DNA from: Desulfovibrio desulfuricans
GTDB lineage: Bacteria; Desulfobacterota; Desulfovibrionia; Desulfovibrionales; Desulfovibrionaceae
NCBI RefSeq assembly: GCF_024460775.1
Contig: NZ_JANFYZ010000011.1
Coordinates: forward strand, 19,561-83,560
DNA length: 64,000 nucleotides
Direction: 5' to 3'
The notes beneath the pieces are model-generated. The model did no database searches. It saw only the letters and a program-made list of their open reading frames with translations, and was not told the origin of the DNA. This document shows positions 25,022-33,200 of this stretch, one piece after another. Both the position numbers and the translations under genes were made by a program. How positions within the stretch are numbered: position 1 is the first letter of the stretch; every line of letters begins with the position of its first letter.

Positions 25022-26029
25022 CTACTCGGCCACCAGCCGAACGGCGCTGGAGGCAAAATGGGCATACACCTTTTTGCCGTCACGCAGATGCATGTTGTCC
25101 AGCGTGCAGGTGTCTACCGTTGCCCGCAGGGTTGTGCCGTCTGGCAAGCCAACGCAGACAAAGGTTTCCACCATGTCCGAGTGCAGGCTGTCCACCACGC
25201 CCTTGACGCAGTTGGCAAGACTCATGGACGATTTTTCAAGGCTCAGGACTATACGCTCCGGGTCTACCCGCACGCTCAGCACCTGATTTTCGTGCACTTC
25301 ATGCAGGGCGGCTTCTTCCGGTGTGCAGGCCGCCGCGAGCCTGAAATCTGAAAAAGTGGTTATCTCCACATATACCTTGCGCATGCCGGTAAATATGCGG
25401 GTAACAATGCCCCAAAAAAGATTGGTTCCGTCATCGGCCTCTCCGCCGTGGCAGGCGCTTGCCGAGGTGTCTTTTCCTTGAGCCTGCGAGGTGAGCAGCT
25501 TGCGCGCCTCGCCGTCAGAAAAGTTCAGAAAGGCCAGCAGTTGGTCAGCATCCTGCTGCCCAAGAAATTTGAGCACCAGCGGCATGGGCACGTGCAGTTC
25601 CAGCAGTTCAAGCCCGCGCGAATAACGTATGGCGCGAGGCCCCACGCAGGCAGAAGGCAGGTCCATCAAGCTGCCCACTGCGTAAAATTTCTTGCGCAGA
25701 AAGCTCTGGTCAAACTGTAAAAAATCCGGCTCGGCCGCCTGCGGCAGGCCAAGAATGCGCCGGATATTGCGCATGGCGCTCACAGGCAGCAGAATTTCGC
25801 GCGCGTTGGAACCAGAAACGCGCAGCATGCCCGTGACGGTATCGATGGATGAACGAGGCTCCAGCGCCAGCACTTCGCCCAGCCGCAAGCCGCCGTAGCG
25901 CATAAGCAGAAAAATCAGGTGCAGACGCGCACGCATGGTTTTTTGCGTGCGGGTTGAGGCCTCGGCCTCCCACTGTTCCCAGCACAGGGTCAGGCCTTCG
26001 AGTTGTTGGCGGGTCAGATGATTACGCAT
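25022..26029 (-). CDS. tunR: TunR-type tungstate-responsive regulator (integrase-like DNA-binding domain plus TOBE domains)
   Basis: A 335-residue protein with an unusual architecture. Residues about 1-190 resemble the C-terminal domain of tyrosine recombinases (MRYGGLRLGEVLAL near 48, LVLKFLGQQDADQLLAFL near 155). However, the catalytic HxxR histidine, the LGH histidine and the tyrosine are absent, so it should bind DNA without recombining it. Residues about 205-335 are two TOBE/molbindin-like units (RKVYVEITTFSDFRLAA and FVCVGLPDGTTLRATVDT), which bind molybdate or tungstate. This is the architecture described for TunR in sulfate reducers, which controls tungstate uptake. It sits directly upstream of tupABC, which supports the call. 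Confidence 0.85.
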   Translation of the reverse strand: MRNHLTRQQLEGLTLCWEQWEAEASTRTQKTMRARLHLIFLLMRYGGLRLGEVLALEPRSSIDTVTGMLRVSGSNAREILLPVSAMRNIRRILGLPQAAEPDFLQFDQSFLRKKFYAVGSLMDLPSACVGPRAIRYSRGLELLELHVPMPLVLKFLGQQDADQLLAFLNFSDGEARKLLTSQAQGKDTSASACHGGEADDGTNLFWGIVTRIFTGMRKVYVEITTFSDFRLAAACTPEEAALHEVHENQVLSVRVDPERIVLSLEKSSMSLANCVKGVVDSLHSDMVETFVCVGLPDGTTLRATVDTCTLDNMHLRDGKKVYAHFASSAVRLVAE

Positions 26030-26176
26030 AATTTTCTTGGGCGAGAATAGCAGGTTGCACAGCCGCTGTCAGCTATGCCTTTTTTGACCTCCGATACTGC
26101 TTCTTGATGAATCTCGGATCGCGTAGCGCATAACTTGGCTTTCAAGTGGTGGCACACCAAGAACCTTCACGCAACA

Positions 26177-26211
26177 GTCCGCCGAAGCTGCACAACTTCG
26201 GCGGACTTTGC
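26177..26211 (+). repeat. Third copy of the CCGCCGAAG hairpin element
   Basis: GTCCGCCGAAGCTGCACAACTTCGGCGGACTTTGC matches the core of the 60-bp repeat at 10015 and 15693 (given here only as a position; arms are TCCGCCGAAG and CTTCGGCGGA). It lies in the 229-bp region between the DUF1641 gene and tunR. The ten bases CACCAAGAAC, which also follow the intact tRNA, occur 14 bases before it. Confidence 0.8.
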
Positions 26212-26258
26212 ATTTATAAACGGGTGGTTCCGGGGAACCCGTTCAGATAACCTCTCGG

Positions 26259-26924
26259 TTATCTGGACGCGCTCTGGCCAGTGAACTTTCCAGCTACTTT
26301 TATCAGTTCGGCAAGCAGGCCCAGAGTCTGTTTGCCTTCTGCGCTGCCAAGCGCCCCAATAAGGCCAAAAACGCCCGTGGGCTTCACGTTGGCAGTGTCG
26401 ATCTCGCCCAGCATGCCGATCAGGTTCGTGATCTTGGCTTGCAGGTCGGGGTCGGCAAGGCGCTGCAACTGGCTGATCAAAAAGGCCAGGCCCTCGCCTG
26501 TTTTGGCAATGTCTTCCGGGCTCATGGAGCCAAGCAGGTTGCCACCGGCGTTTTTAAGCGCAGACATCTTTTCAAACACGCCATCCTTTTCCCACTCGCC
26601 CATTTTTTCAATGATGTGCGGAAAGGTCGGCGCAAACGCAGGGTGCAGAATCTTCCACAGATCGGTGGCGTTCTCGAGCTGGTCGAGCAGCCACGTAAGC
26701 CTGGGAACAGTCAGCAAGCCCTTTCGGCCCAGATCCAGAATGTCGTCAAGCGTTACCCTGCCGTTGAGGGTTTCCATCTCTTCAACAATAAGGCGGAAGG
26801 CATGGTTTCCAATGGGCGTCAGTTCGCTCAGCAGCATGCTGCTGCTTTCCTTGCTTGCTTGAAGGTCGCTGAGCCTGCCTTCAATGGCTTCCAGCCGCTC
26901 AAGAATTTTATCTTCAGGTGTCAT
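26259..26924 (-). CDS. DUF1641 domain protein
   Basis: A 221-residue soluble, helical protein. The conserved DUF1641 region lies around residues 130-215 (ending in GVFGLIGALGSAEGKQTLGLLAELIKVAGKF). Members are usually found beside sulfide:quinone-type flavoproteins or formate dehydrogenases; here the upstream gene 14 bases away is such a flavoprotein. Function is not established and could be an accessory subunit. A 9-bp inverted repeat, CAGATAACC/GGTTATCTG, straddles its stop codon. Confidence 0.88.
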   Translation of the reverse strand: MTPEDKILERLEAIEGRLSDLQASKESSSMLLSELTPIGNHAFRLIVEEMETLNGRVTLDDILDLGRKGLLTVPRLTWLLDQLENATDLWKILHPAFAPTFPHIIEKMGEWEKDGVFEKMSALKNAGGNLLGSMSPEDIAKTGEGLAFLISQLQRLADPDLQAKITNLIGMLGEIDTANVKPTGVFGLIGALGSAEGKQTLGLLAELIKVAGKFTGQSASR

Positions 26925-26938
26925 ATGATCCCTCCGGT

Positions 26939-28180
26939 CTACTTGCTTCTCAGCAAGGAGGCATCTTTCCCTGCAAGATACATATTGGGTTCAAACGGGA
27001 GCTCATGGCCTTTCAGCATGAGGTTGTAATACACCCACTTGAACATGAGCTTACCCCAATAGTTGATGTGGCTTTCGCCCAGCAGCTCAAAGGGGCCAAC
27101 GCCAGGCAGCGGGAACATGCCCGGCAGGGGTTCCACAGCGTAGCTGAAGTCGATGAGCGAGGCCTTTTCAAAACCTGTGACGATAAAGCAGTTGGTGTGG
27201 CCGTCAAACCTGTAATAGTTGTCGGTTCCTTCAATGTCGGCCATCAGGTTCTGGGCGATCACGTCTGCTTCAAAGTGGGCCACAGACCCGGCTTTTGACG
27301 CGGGGACGTTTGTTGCGTCGCCGATGATGTACATGTTCTCGAACTTCTTGGACTTCAGCAGTTCCTTGTCCGTATCAATAAAGCCGGTCACGTCGGAGAC
27401 TTCAGATTCGATAAGGAATTCCTGCCCAAGGTTCGGGGGAATGCTCACCAGCAGGTCGTAGGGGATTTCATCGCCAGTGACGGAAGAGATCACGGCGCGG
27501 TCGGCTTCTACGCTGTCCACAGTCCAGTTGGTTGTGACCTTGATGCCTTTCTGCTCGCACAGCGCGCCAAGAATGTTGTTTGCCACAGGCTTGGTGAAGG
27601 CACCCGTAAGCGGCGTGACAAGCTCAATCTCCACATCTTTGCGCACGCCCATTTTTTGCAGGTACCAGTCGGCCATGTACACAAATTCCAGAGGCGCGAC
27701 CGGGCACTTGATGGGAGTTTCGCAAATGTGGAGAACAAGCCGACCCTTTTTGAAGTGCTTCAGCTTGTCGCCAAGCGCCGCAGCGCCGTCATGGGTGTAG
27801 AAGTTGTGGATTTTGCCGCCCCAGTCGTCCAGAAGGCCGGGCACTTCATCGGGAGCGATTCTTGCGCCAGAGGCAACAACAATCCAGTCATAGGTGTGGG
27901 TGCTGTTTTTGCATTCAACCTTTCGCTGGATAGGATCAACAGCGGTGATCGTATCAATCACAAAGTTAACTCCGCGGCTGATAAAATCCTTTTTGGGACG
28001 GACGCAACCCTGCGGCGTATCAACTCCAAACGGAATCAGGAGCCAGCCGGGCTGATAGTGATGGACGGGATCCCGGTCAATCAGCGTTATTTCCCATTCT
28101 CTTTCACTCAAGAGCTTTCTCATTTTCGTGGCGATCATGGTTCCGCCAGCGCCAGCACCAAGAATAAGCAGTTTTTTCAT
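26939..28180 (-). CDS. FAD-dependent sulfide:quinone oxidoreductase-like protein
   Basis: A 413-residue flavoprotein with an N-terminal FAD-binding GAGAGGTMIA (residues 8-17). A second dinucleotide region is weaker, and the second FAD site is NMYIIGDATNVPASKAG near 300. Cysteines at about 153 and 159 (CETPIKCP) fit the redox cysteines of the SQR/FCSD family. Such enzymes oxidise sulfide, or run as related disulfide or quinone reductases, at the membrane surface. The start chosen is MKKLLILG; an upstream in-frame ATG would add 23 unlikely residues. It heads a two-gene operon with DUF1641 and is divergent from a small lipoprotein gene. Confidence 0.88.
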   Translation of the reverse strand: MKKLLILGAGAGGTMIATKMRKLLSEREWEITLIDRDPVHHYQPGWLLIPFGVDTPQGCVRPKKDFISRGVNFVIDTITAVDPIQRKVECKNSTHTYDWIVVASGARIAPDEVPGLLDDWGGKIHNFYTHDGAAALGDKLKHFKKGRLVLHICETPIKCPVAPLEFVYMADWYLQKMGVRKDVEIELVTPLTGAFTKPVANNILGALCEQKGIKVTTNWTVDSVEADRAVISSVTGDEIPYDLLVSIPPNLGQEFLIESEVSDVTGFIDTDKELLKSKKFENMYIIGDATNVPASKAGSVAHFEADVIAQNLMADIEGTDNYYRFDGHTNCFIVTGFEKASLIDFSYAVEPLPGMFPLPGVGPFELLGESHINYWGKLMFKWVYYNLMLKGHELPFEPNMYLAGKDASLLRSK

Positions 28181-28268
28181 GCAATTAACCCCAAATAAAG
28201 TATATAGCAGTGCGCCATAAAAAGGTTTCCCTACTACAACCAGCCACAATCATTGCGCGCCGATATCA

Positions 28269-28295
28269 TAGTAAGATGGTATTATTTGCTTACTA
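28269..28295. promoter_or_regulatory. Inverted repeat upstream of the SQR-like gene
   Basis: TAGTAAG and CTTACTA are separated by 13 bases, in an AT-rich stretch 90-115 bases before the flavoprotein start. Related TACTA-containing words occur at 28229 (CCTACTACAACC) and 28362 (CCTACTAACTAAG). A regulator binding site is plausible but unproven. Confidence 0.4.
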
Positions 28296-28445
28296 CCACA
28301 GCTAATTTTCAACTGCACTAATTATGTCAATAAAAATGGACATATATCATTTAATACCTACTAACTAAGTATTTTATTGCGCGCATATGCATACCTGCCT
28401 GCGACCTGTGGCAGGGACTATTATTCTGGAAAATTAGGAGGATGC

Positions 28446-28556
28446 ATGAAACTCCCAACAAGCGTGGCTATTGCTGAGGGCTATCGAAAAATGAGAGGCA
28501 GGCGTAGGCTGATAAAGAAGGATGTGTGTGTTCCTTGGCAAATAATCACTTTATAA
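28446..28556 (+). CDS. Possible small basic protein ORF
   Basis: A 36-codon ORF with AGGAGG five bases before its ATG, a better ribosome binding site than that of the lipoprotein gene following it. The predicted peptide is short and basic (KMRGRRRLIKK in the middle). It has no recognisable domain. Because codon statistics cannot be judged at this length it may be chance, or a leader for the gene downstream. Confidence 0.3.
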   Translation: MKLPTSVAIAEGYRKMRGRRRLIKKDVCVPWQIITL

Positions 28557-28579
28557 CCCTGGTTTATGGAAAAATTCAA

Positions 28580-29008
28580 ATGCATGCACATAATAACAAA
28601 TTATTATTCCTTATTTCCTTAACTATACTGCTCATATGTTCCTGCACAATTGATTCAACTTCCCCTTCAGAACCTGCGAAAAAAGAGGCCAATTCTATTG
28701 CAGCAACCAGAAAAATGGCGCCAACTGAAAGTTATATTCATAATTTTATGGAGACTGTGCGCCAGTATTGGGCATTTTCATCACCACTGGATGAATCTAT
28801 GGCTTGCACAATAGATGTGGATGTCTCGCCAGACGGAGAAATTGTAGCATACAAGCTTATAAAAAGCTCCGGAAACAAGTATTTTGATAACTCCGCCCTG
28901 AACGCCTTAGTGCGAACCCAGAGAAGCGGCGTACGGCTCCCGCCGCCAGAGCCTCTCCCCAAGGGTCTGACCATTATTTTCAACCTGCCTAAAAGCAGCA
29001 GGCGGTGA
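28580..29008 (+). CDS. Lipoprotein with TonB/TolA C-terminal-like domain
   Basis: A 142-residue protein from the chosen start, with a lipoprotein signal ending LLICSC (Cys about 20). The C-terminal 80 residues follow the TonB/TolA-C pattern: W, paired residues AFSSPLD, then CTIDVDVSPDGEIVAYKLIKSSGN and FDNSALNALV, ending LPPPEPLPKG and a beta strand. An upstream in-frame ATG would add 18 residues and hide the signal, so the later one is preferred. The gene is AT-rich relative to both sides, with codon choice unlike its neighbours, which suggests transfer. Role unknown. Confidence 0.75.
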   Translation: MHAHNNKLLFLISLTILLICSCTIDSTSPSEPAKKEANSIAATRKMAPTESYIHNFMETVRQYWAFSSPLDESMACTIDVDVSPDGEIVAYKLIKSSGNKYFDNSALNALVRTQRSGVRLPPPEPLPKGLTIIFNLPKSSRR

Positions 29009-29087
29009 AGCAGCAGGGCAAAGAGCGCAGTGTTAAAACACCGAAAAGCAAAAAATACATCAAATTTGCCATTACTCAGGTAACACA

Positions 29088-29116
29088 AAGAAGGCCGCCT
29101 TTTGGGCGGCCTTCTT
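29088..29116. terminator. Bidirectional terminator between lipoprotein and acr3
   Basis: AAGAAGGCCGCC and GGCGGCCTTCTT form a perfect 12-bp stem with a TTTTG loop. It lies between two convergent genes and could stop both transcripts. Confidence 0.85.
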
Positions 29117-29170
29117 CAATTATGGGCATGTTTTTCAGCCAGATCAGTAGAAATTCCCGTGCAAGGCCGC

Positions 29171-30229
29171 TCAGGCCGCTTCCCGCCCGACAAAATACTT
29201 GCGGCGAATATACAGGGCCACATTCACTAGGGCGATCAGCACCGGCACTTCCACCAGGGGGCCGATAACCGCCACAAAGGCCTCGCCGGAATTGAGACCG
29301 AACACGGCAATGGCTACGGCAATGGCAAGCTCAAAGTTGTTGGACGCAGCGGTGAACGACAACGTTGCTGATTGCTCGTAGTTCGCCCCTGCCCGCCATG
29401 AGAGGTAAAATGAAAGCAGGAACATGATAAGAAAATACACCAAGAGAGGGATAGCAACCTTCACCACATCCATGGGCAACTGCACAATGTACTCGCCCTT
29501 GAGGGAGAACATCACAACAATGGTGAACAGCAGCGCCCGCAACGTCCATGGGCTGATACGGGGAATAAAAACATTCTCGTACCAGTCCAGCCCCTTGACC
29601 TTGAGGCCGTAAATGCGAGAAACAACGCCCCCGATAAAGGGGATGCCAAGGTAGATGAACACGCTTTCGGCAATCTGCCCCATGCTCACATCCACCACCG
29701 CCCCCGAAAGGCCAAGCCAGCCGGGCAGCACGGTGATGAACACATAGGCGTAGACGGAAAAAAACAGCACCTGAAATATGGCATTAAAGGCCACAAGCCC
29801 CGCGCAATATTCCCTGTCGCCACCGGCAAGGTCGTTCCACACAATGACCATGGCAATGCACCGGGCAAGGCCGATCAGTATGAGTCCCACCATGTAGCTG
29901 TTGTTGCCGGAAAGAAAGGCTATCGCCAGCAAGAACATAAGAATCGGGCCGATCACCCAGTTTTGCACCAGCGAAAGCAGCAAAACCTTTTTATCGCGAA
30001 ACACCCGGCCAAGCTGCTCGTATTTCACTTTCGCCAGCGGCGGGTACATCATCAGGATAAGACCGATGGCAATGGGAATATTGGTGGTGCCCACCTGAAA
30101 AAAGTTGATGACGTTCTTTACACCCGGCGTAGCCCAGCCAAGCCCCACGCCCGCAAACATGGCGAGAAAAATCCACAGGGTCAGGAACCTGTCGAGAAAT
30201 GAAAGTCGCTGCAAAGTTGACTGACTCAT
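29171..30229 (-). CDS. acr3: Arsenite efflux permease Acr3
   Basis: A 352-residue inner-membrane protein with ten predicted hydrophobic segments, of the ACR3 (bile/arsenite/riboflavin) family that exports arsenite. The conserved cysteine region is [21 protein letters not shown] near residue 125, including the cysteine known to be required in family members. It is downstream of arsR and arsC (12 bases after arsC), completing an arsenate resistance operon in which arsenate is first reduced and then exported. Confidence 0.95.
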   Translation of the reverse strand: MSQSTLQRLSFLDRFLTLWIFLAMFAGVGLGWATPGVKNVINFFQVGTTNIPIAIGLILMMYPPLAKVKYEQLGRVFRDKKVLLLSLVQNWVIGPILMFLLAIAFLSGNNSYMVGLILIGLARCIAMVIVWNDLAGGDREYCAGLVAFNAIFQVLFFSVYAYVFITVLPGWLGLSGAVVDVSMGQIAESVFIYLGIPFIGGVVSRIYGLKVKGLDWYENVFIPRISPWTLRALLFTIVVMFSLKGEYIVQLPMDVVKVAIPLLVYFLIMFLLSFYLSWRAGANYEQSATLSFTAASNNFELAIAVAIAVFGLNSGEAFVAVIGPLVEVPVLIALVNVALYIRRKYFVGREAA

Positions 30230-30241
30230 AATTTCTACCCC

Positions 30242-30715
30242 TTAGTGCGCGGCAATGCCGTCAAGAGTGCTCTGCAAGGTGCCTGCATCCATTGCTGGGT
30301 TGGCCTCCAGCTTCTGCGCCAGGGCTGTTACGCGCCTGCGCAGAACCTCCAGCGTTTCGGCAAAGGCAGCCCTGATTGTGGCCTCATCCCCCAGCACCTT
30401 GGCAGGGTCAGGCATACCCCAGTGGCTGCGCACTACAGACCCAAAATACACCGGGCAGGCTTCACCCGCCGCATCGGCGCACAGGGTTATGACCACCGAG
30501 GGTTTTTCCGGCAAATCATCCCATGATTTGCTTGCAAGGCCTTCGGTGGAAATTCCGGCCTCGGCCAGAGCCTCAAGAGCGCGGGGGTGCACATAGCCCG
30601 CAGGCTTGCTGCCCGCACTCCGCGCTGTAACCCCAACCGGGGCCATAGACCGGAAAAGAGCCTCGGCAATGATCGAACGGCAGGAATTGCCCGTGCACAA
30701 AAAAAGGATGTTCAT
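30242..30715 (-). CDS. arsC: Arsenate reductase, thioredoxin-coupled low-molecular-weight phosphatase type
   Basis: A 157-residue protein with the CX5R loop (CTGNSCR, residues 8-14) of the low-molecular-weight tyrosine phosphatase family. The cysteine pair CADAAGEAC near 82-90 is typical of thioredoxin-dependent ArsC. It reduces arsenate to arsenite in the cytoplasm. The ORF extends further upstream, but the MNILFLCTG start has GAGG and correct length. Part of arsR-arsC-acr3. Confidence 0.94.
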   Translation of the reverse strand: MNILFLCTGNSCRSIIAEALFRSMAPVGVTARSAGSKPAGYVHPRALEALAEAGISTEGLASKSWDDLPEKPSVVITLCADAAGEACPVYFGSVVRSHWGMPDPAKVLGDEATIRAAFAETLEVLRRRVTALAQKLEANPAMDAGTLQSTLDGIAAH

Positions 30716-30818
30716 AGTTGCCTCTGGTATGGGGTTCAAAGAAGAGGTTCAAAACACCGCCGTCAGCACTGGAGTTGCATTCATGCCGCCCCCTCATTTA
30801 GGGGCACCTTTTCCAGGG

Positions 30819-31208
30819 TCACTCAAGGCTGCCCTCTGGATCAGGGGCATTGTCCCCGCAACAGTCGGGCAGAAACACCGCATTTACGCCACTCTCACGG
30901 CGATACGCCCTGCACTGTTCGGGATGGGCAGAGCAGCACTCGGCGGTCAGATAGGATATTGTTTCAAGCATCAAGGGGATGTTTGCCCGGTAGCGCGTGT
31001 TGCGCCCCTCGCGCTCCATACTGGCAAGCCCGCTGTGGACAAGGGTTTTCAGATGAAAAGAAAGGTTGGTCTTGGGGATATCCGCCAGGCGTGAAAGCTC
31101 CCCCGCCACCAGACCGTCAGGGGCATGCTTGACAAGCAGGCGAAAAATGCAAAGGCGCGCCTCGGACGTAAGGGCTTCAAACACCTGGGTAGCTTTTTTT
31201 GTTTCCAT
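30819..31208 (-). CDS. arsR: ArsR family metalloregulatory repressor
   Basis: A 129-residue winged-helix protein. The recognition helix is ADIPKTNLSFHLKTLVHSGLA around 45-65, a pattern shared with ArsR/SmtB repressors. Cysteines cluster in AECCSAHPEQC and in LPDCCGD near the C-terminus, plausible arsenite ligands, although their placement differs from the classic ELCVC helix. The start METKKATQ is chosen over an upstream ATG because the latter would overlap the promoter. It represses arsRC-acr3 until arsenite binds. Confidence 0.93.
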   Translation of the reverse strand: METKKATQVFEALTSEARLCIFRLLVKHAPDGLVAGELSRLADIPKTNLSFHLKTLVHSGLASMEREGRNTRYRANIPLMLETISYLTAECCSAHPEQCRAYRRESGVNAVFLPDCCGDNAPDPEGSLE

Positions 31209-31214
31209 TGGACA

Positions 31215-31243
31215 ATCATTCAACACCAATTGAACAATGTCAA
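31215..31243 (-). promoter_or_regulatory. ars promoter and candidate ArsR operator
   Basis: On the minus strand TTGACA and AATGAT are 17 bases apart. An inverted repeat TTCAA-N6-TTGAA (31219-31234) fills the spacer, immediately before arsR. This is the expected place for ArsR to block transcription. Confidence 0.7.
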
Positions 31244-31376
31244 GCGTGCTGACAACGAAAACAACCATCGGCCTTAATACAAATTTTATACTCCCGGCCC
31301 AAGTTTAACACCCATTTTATGCGCTTTTTCATACCGTGTTCCCGTGGGCAAGGTTCAATCCCCACAGGAGGACGTT

Positions 31377-33170
31377 ATGGAAAACATGATCGGGCAATGC
31401 CTGCTATACATCACACTGCTCGCCCTGCTGGCATGGCCGCTGGGCATTTACATGGGCAAGGTCATGGACGGCGAACCGTTCTGGCTGCAAAAGGTGCTGG
31501 CCCCATGCGAGCGCGGCCTGTACCGCGTCTTGGGCATCAACCCGGCGGAACAGATGGGCTGGAAGCGTTATCTTGGCTGCGTGCTTGCTTTCAGTGTCGT
31601 GAGCATTGCGGCACTTATGCTGCTGCTCATGGCGCAGGGCAGCCTGCCCCTGAATCCGCAGGGCATCGCGGGTACAAGCTGGGATCTGGCTCTGAACACG
31701 GCGGTGAGCTTTGTCACCAATACCAACTGGCAGGCATACTCGGGCGAAAACGCCATGGGCTATCTGGCCCAGATGGCGGGGCTTACCGTGCAGAACTTTG
31801 TTTCCGCCGCTGTGGGCATTGCGGTGCTGTTCGCCTTAATCCGGGGGCTGCGCGCACGAAAACCAGAAGCATCCGGCGGGACTGATGCTTCCGTCACGCC
31901 AGCCGTTTCAGGTCTTGGCAACTTCTGGGCAGACGCCACCCGCGCCACTCTGTATATTCTTGTGCCGCTCTCCCTGGTACTTTCCCTGCTGCTCATCTGG
32001 CAGGGCGTGCCGCAGAATTTTTCACCGTACAAAACCGTGGCCCTGCTTGAGCCGCTTACAACTGAAGACGGGGCCACCGTTACGGAACAGATGATCCCCT
32101 TGGGGCCGCAGGCTTCGCAGGTTGCGCCCAAGCAGCTTGGCACCAATGGCGGCGGCTACAACGGCGTCAATTCCGCCCACCCGCACGAAAACCCCACGCC
32201 CCTTGCAAATATGCTGGAAATGCTGGCCCTGCTGCTCATTCCCGCAGGGCTGTGCTTCACCTTTGGCAGGCAGATCAAGGACATGCGTCAGGGCGTAGCC
32301 ATATTCATCACCATGACCCTGCTGCTGACCGCCGCCATCGGCTTCACTGCCTGGGCAGAGCAGAGCGCCACCCCGCAACTGGCCCAGACCGGGCAGACAG
32401 ATCTTGCGGCCCGCAGCGGCCTGCTGGCTCAGGCCGGGGGCAATATGGAAGGCAAGGAAGCGCGCTTCGGCATAACCAATAGTGCCATCTGGGCAGCCGC
32501 CACAACCGCCGCTTCCAATGGTTCGGTCAACGCCATGCACGACAGCCTCACGCCGTTGGGCGGGCTGGTTCCCATGGTGCTCATGCAGTTGGGCGAAGTT
32601 GTTTTTGGCGGTGTTGGCAGCGGCCTGTACGGCATGCTGGCCTTTGTGCTGCTGACCGTCTTTATGGCTGGGCTGATGGTGGGCCGCACCCCAGAATATC
32701 TGGGCAAGAAGGTGGAACCCTTTGAAATGAAGATGGCCGTTGTGGTCTGTCTGACCACGCCGGTAGCAATCCTGATCGGGGCAGGTCTGATGAGCCTTGT
32801 TCCGCAGGTTGTGGAAAGCCTGAACAACGCCCTGCCCCACGGCTTCAGCGAGCTGCTCTATGCCGCCACCTCCGCCGGGGCAAACAACGGTTCCGCCTTT
32901 GCCGGGCTGAATGCCAACACGCCTTTTCTGAATGTGCTGCTAAGCGCGCTCATGCTTGCCGGGCGCTTTGTGCCCGTGGCAGCCATCCTTGCCGCCGCTG
33001 AGAGCATGGCGGGCAAAAAGACCGTGGCTGCAAGTTCCGGCACGCTCTCCACCAGCAACGGCATGTTTGTTTTTCTGCTCATATTTGTGGTGCTGCTGGT
33101 GGGCGCTCTGAGTTTCTTCCCCGCTCTGGCTCTTGGCCCCGTGGCCGAACATCTGCAAATGGCGCGTTAA
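31377..33170 (+). CDS. kdpA: Potassium-transporting ATPase, channel subunit KdpA
   Basis: A 597-residue inner-membrane protein with about ten membrane segments, related to potassium channels. The K+-path regions are seen in SFVTNTNWQAYSGEN near 113, GTNGGGYNGVNSAHPHENPTPL near 255, and TSAGANNGSAFAGLN near 505. The start ATG has GGAGG six bases before it. No kdpF ORF is seen in the short leader before it. It is the first of kdpABCDE, encoding a high-affinity potassium pump used at low external potassium. Confidence 0.96.
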   Translation: MENMIGQCLLYITLLALLAWPLGIYMGKVMDGEPFWLQKVLAPCERGLYRVLGINPAEQMGWKRYLGCVLAFSVVSIAALMLLLMAQGSLPLNPQGIAGTSWDLALNTAVSFVTNTNWQAYSGENAMGYLAQMAGLTVQNFVSAAVGIAVLFALIRGLRARKPEASGGTDASVTPAVSGLGNFWADATRATLYILVPLSLVLSLLLIWQGVPQNFSPYKTVALLEPLTTEDGATVTEQMIPLGPQASQVAPKQLGTNGGGYNGVNSAHPHENPTPLANMLEMLALLLIPAGLCFTFGRQIKDMRQGVAIFITMTLLLTAAIGFTAWAEQSATPQLAQTGQTDLAARSGLLAQAGGNMEGKEARFGITNSAIWAAATTAASNGSVNAMHDSLTPLGGLVPMVLMQLGEVVFGGVGSGLYGMLAFVLLTVFMAGLMVGRTPEYLGKKVEPFEMKMAVVVCLTTPVAILIGAGLMSLVPQVVESLNNALPHGFSELLYAATSAGANNGSAFAGLNANTPFLNVLLSALMLAGRFVPVAAILAAAESMAGKKTVAASSGTLSTSNGMFVFLLIFVVLLVGALSFFPALALGPVAEHLQMAR

Positions 33171-33200
33171 TTAGCGCGCTCAATAATAAAGGATACAGCC

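Noticed and set aside
25022..26029. TunR-like gene as a phage integrase
   Set aside because: The recombinase-like part lacks the catalytic histidines and tyrosine and is fused to molbindin-type domains beside tupABC, so a regulator fits better.
31269..31376. kdpF gene before kdpA
   Set aside because: No short hydrophobic ORF with a ribosome binding site is present in the leader.
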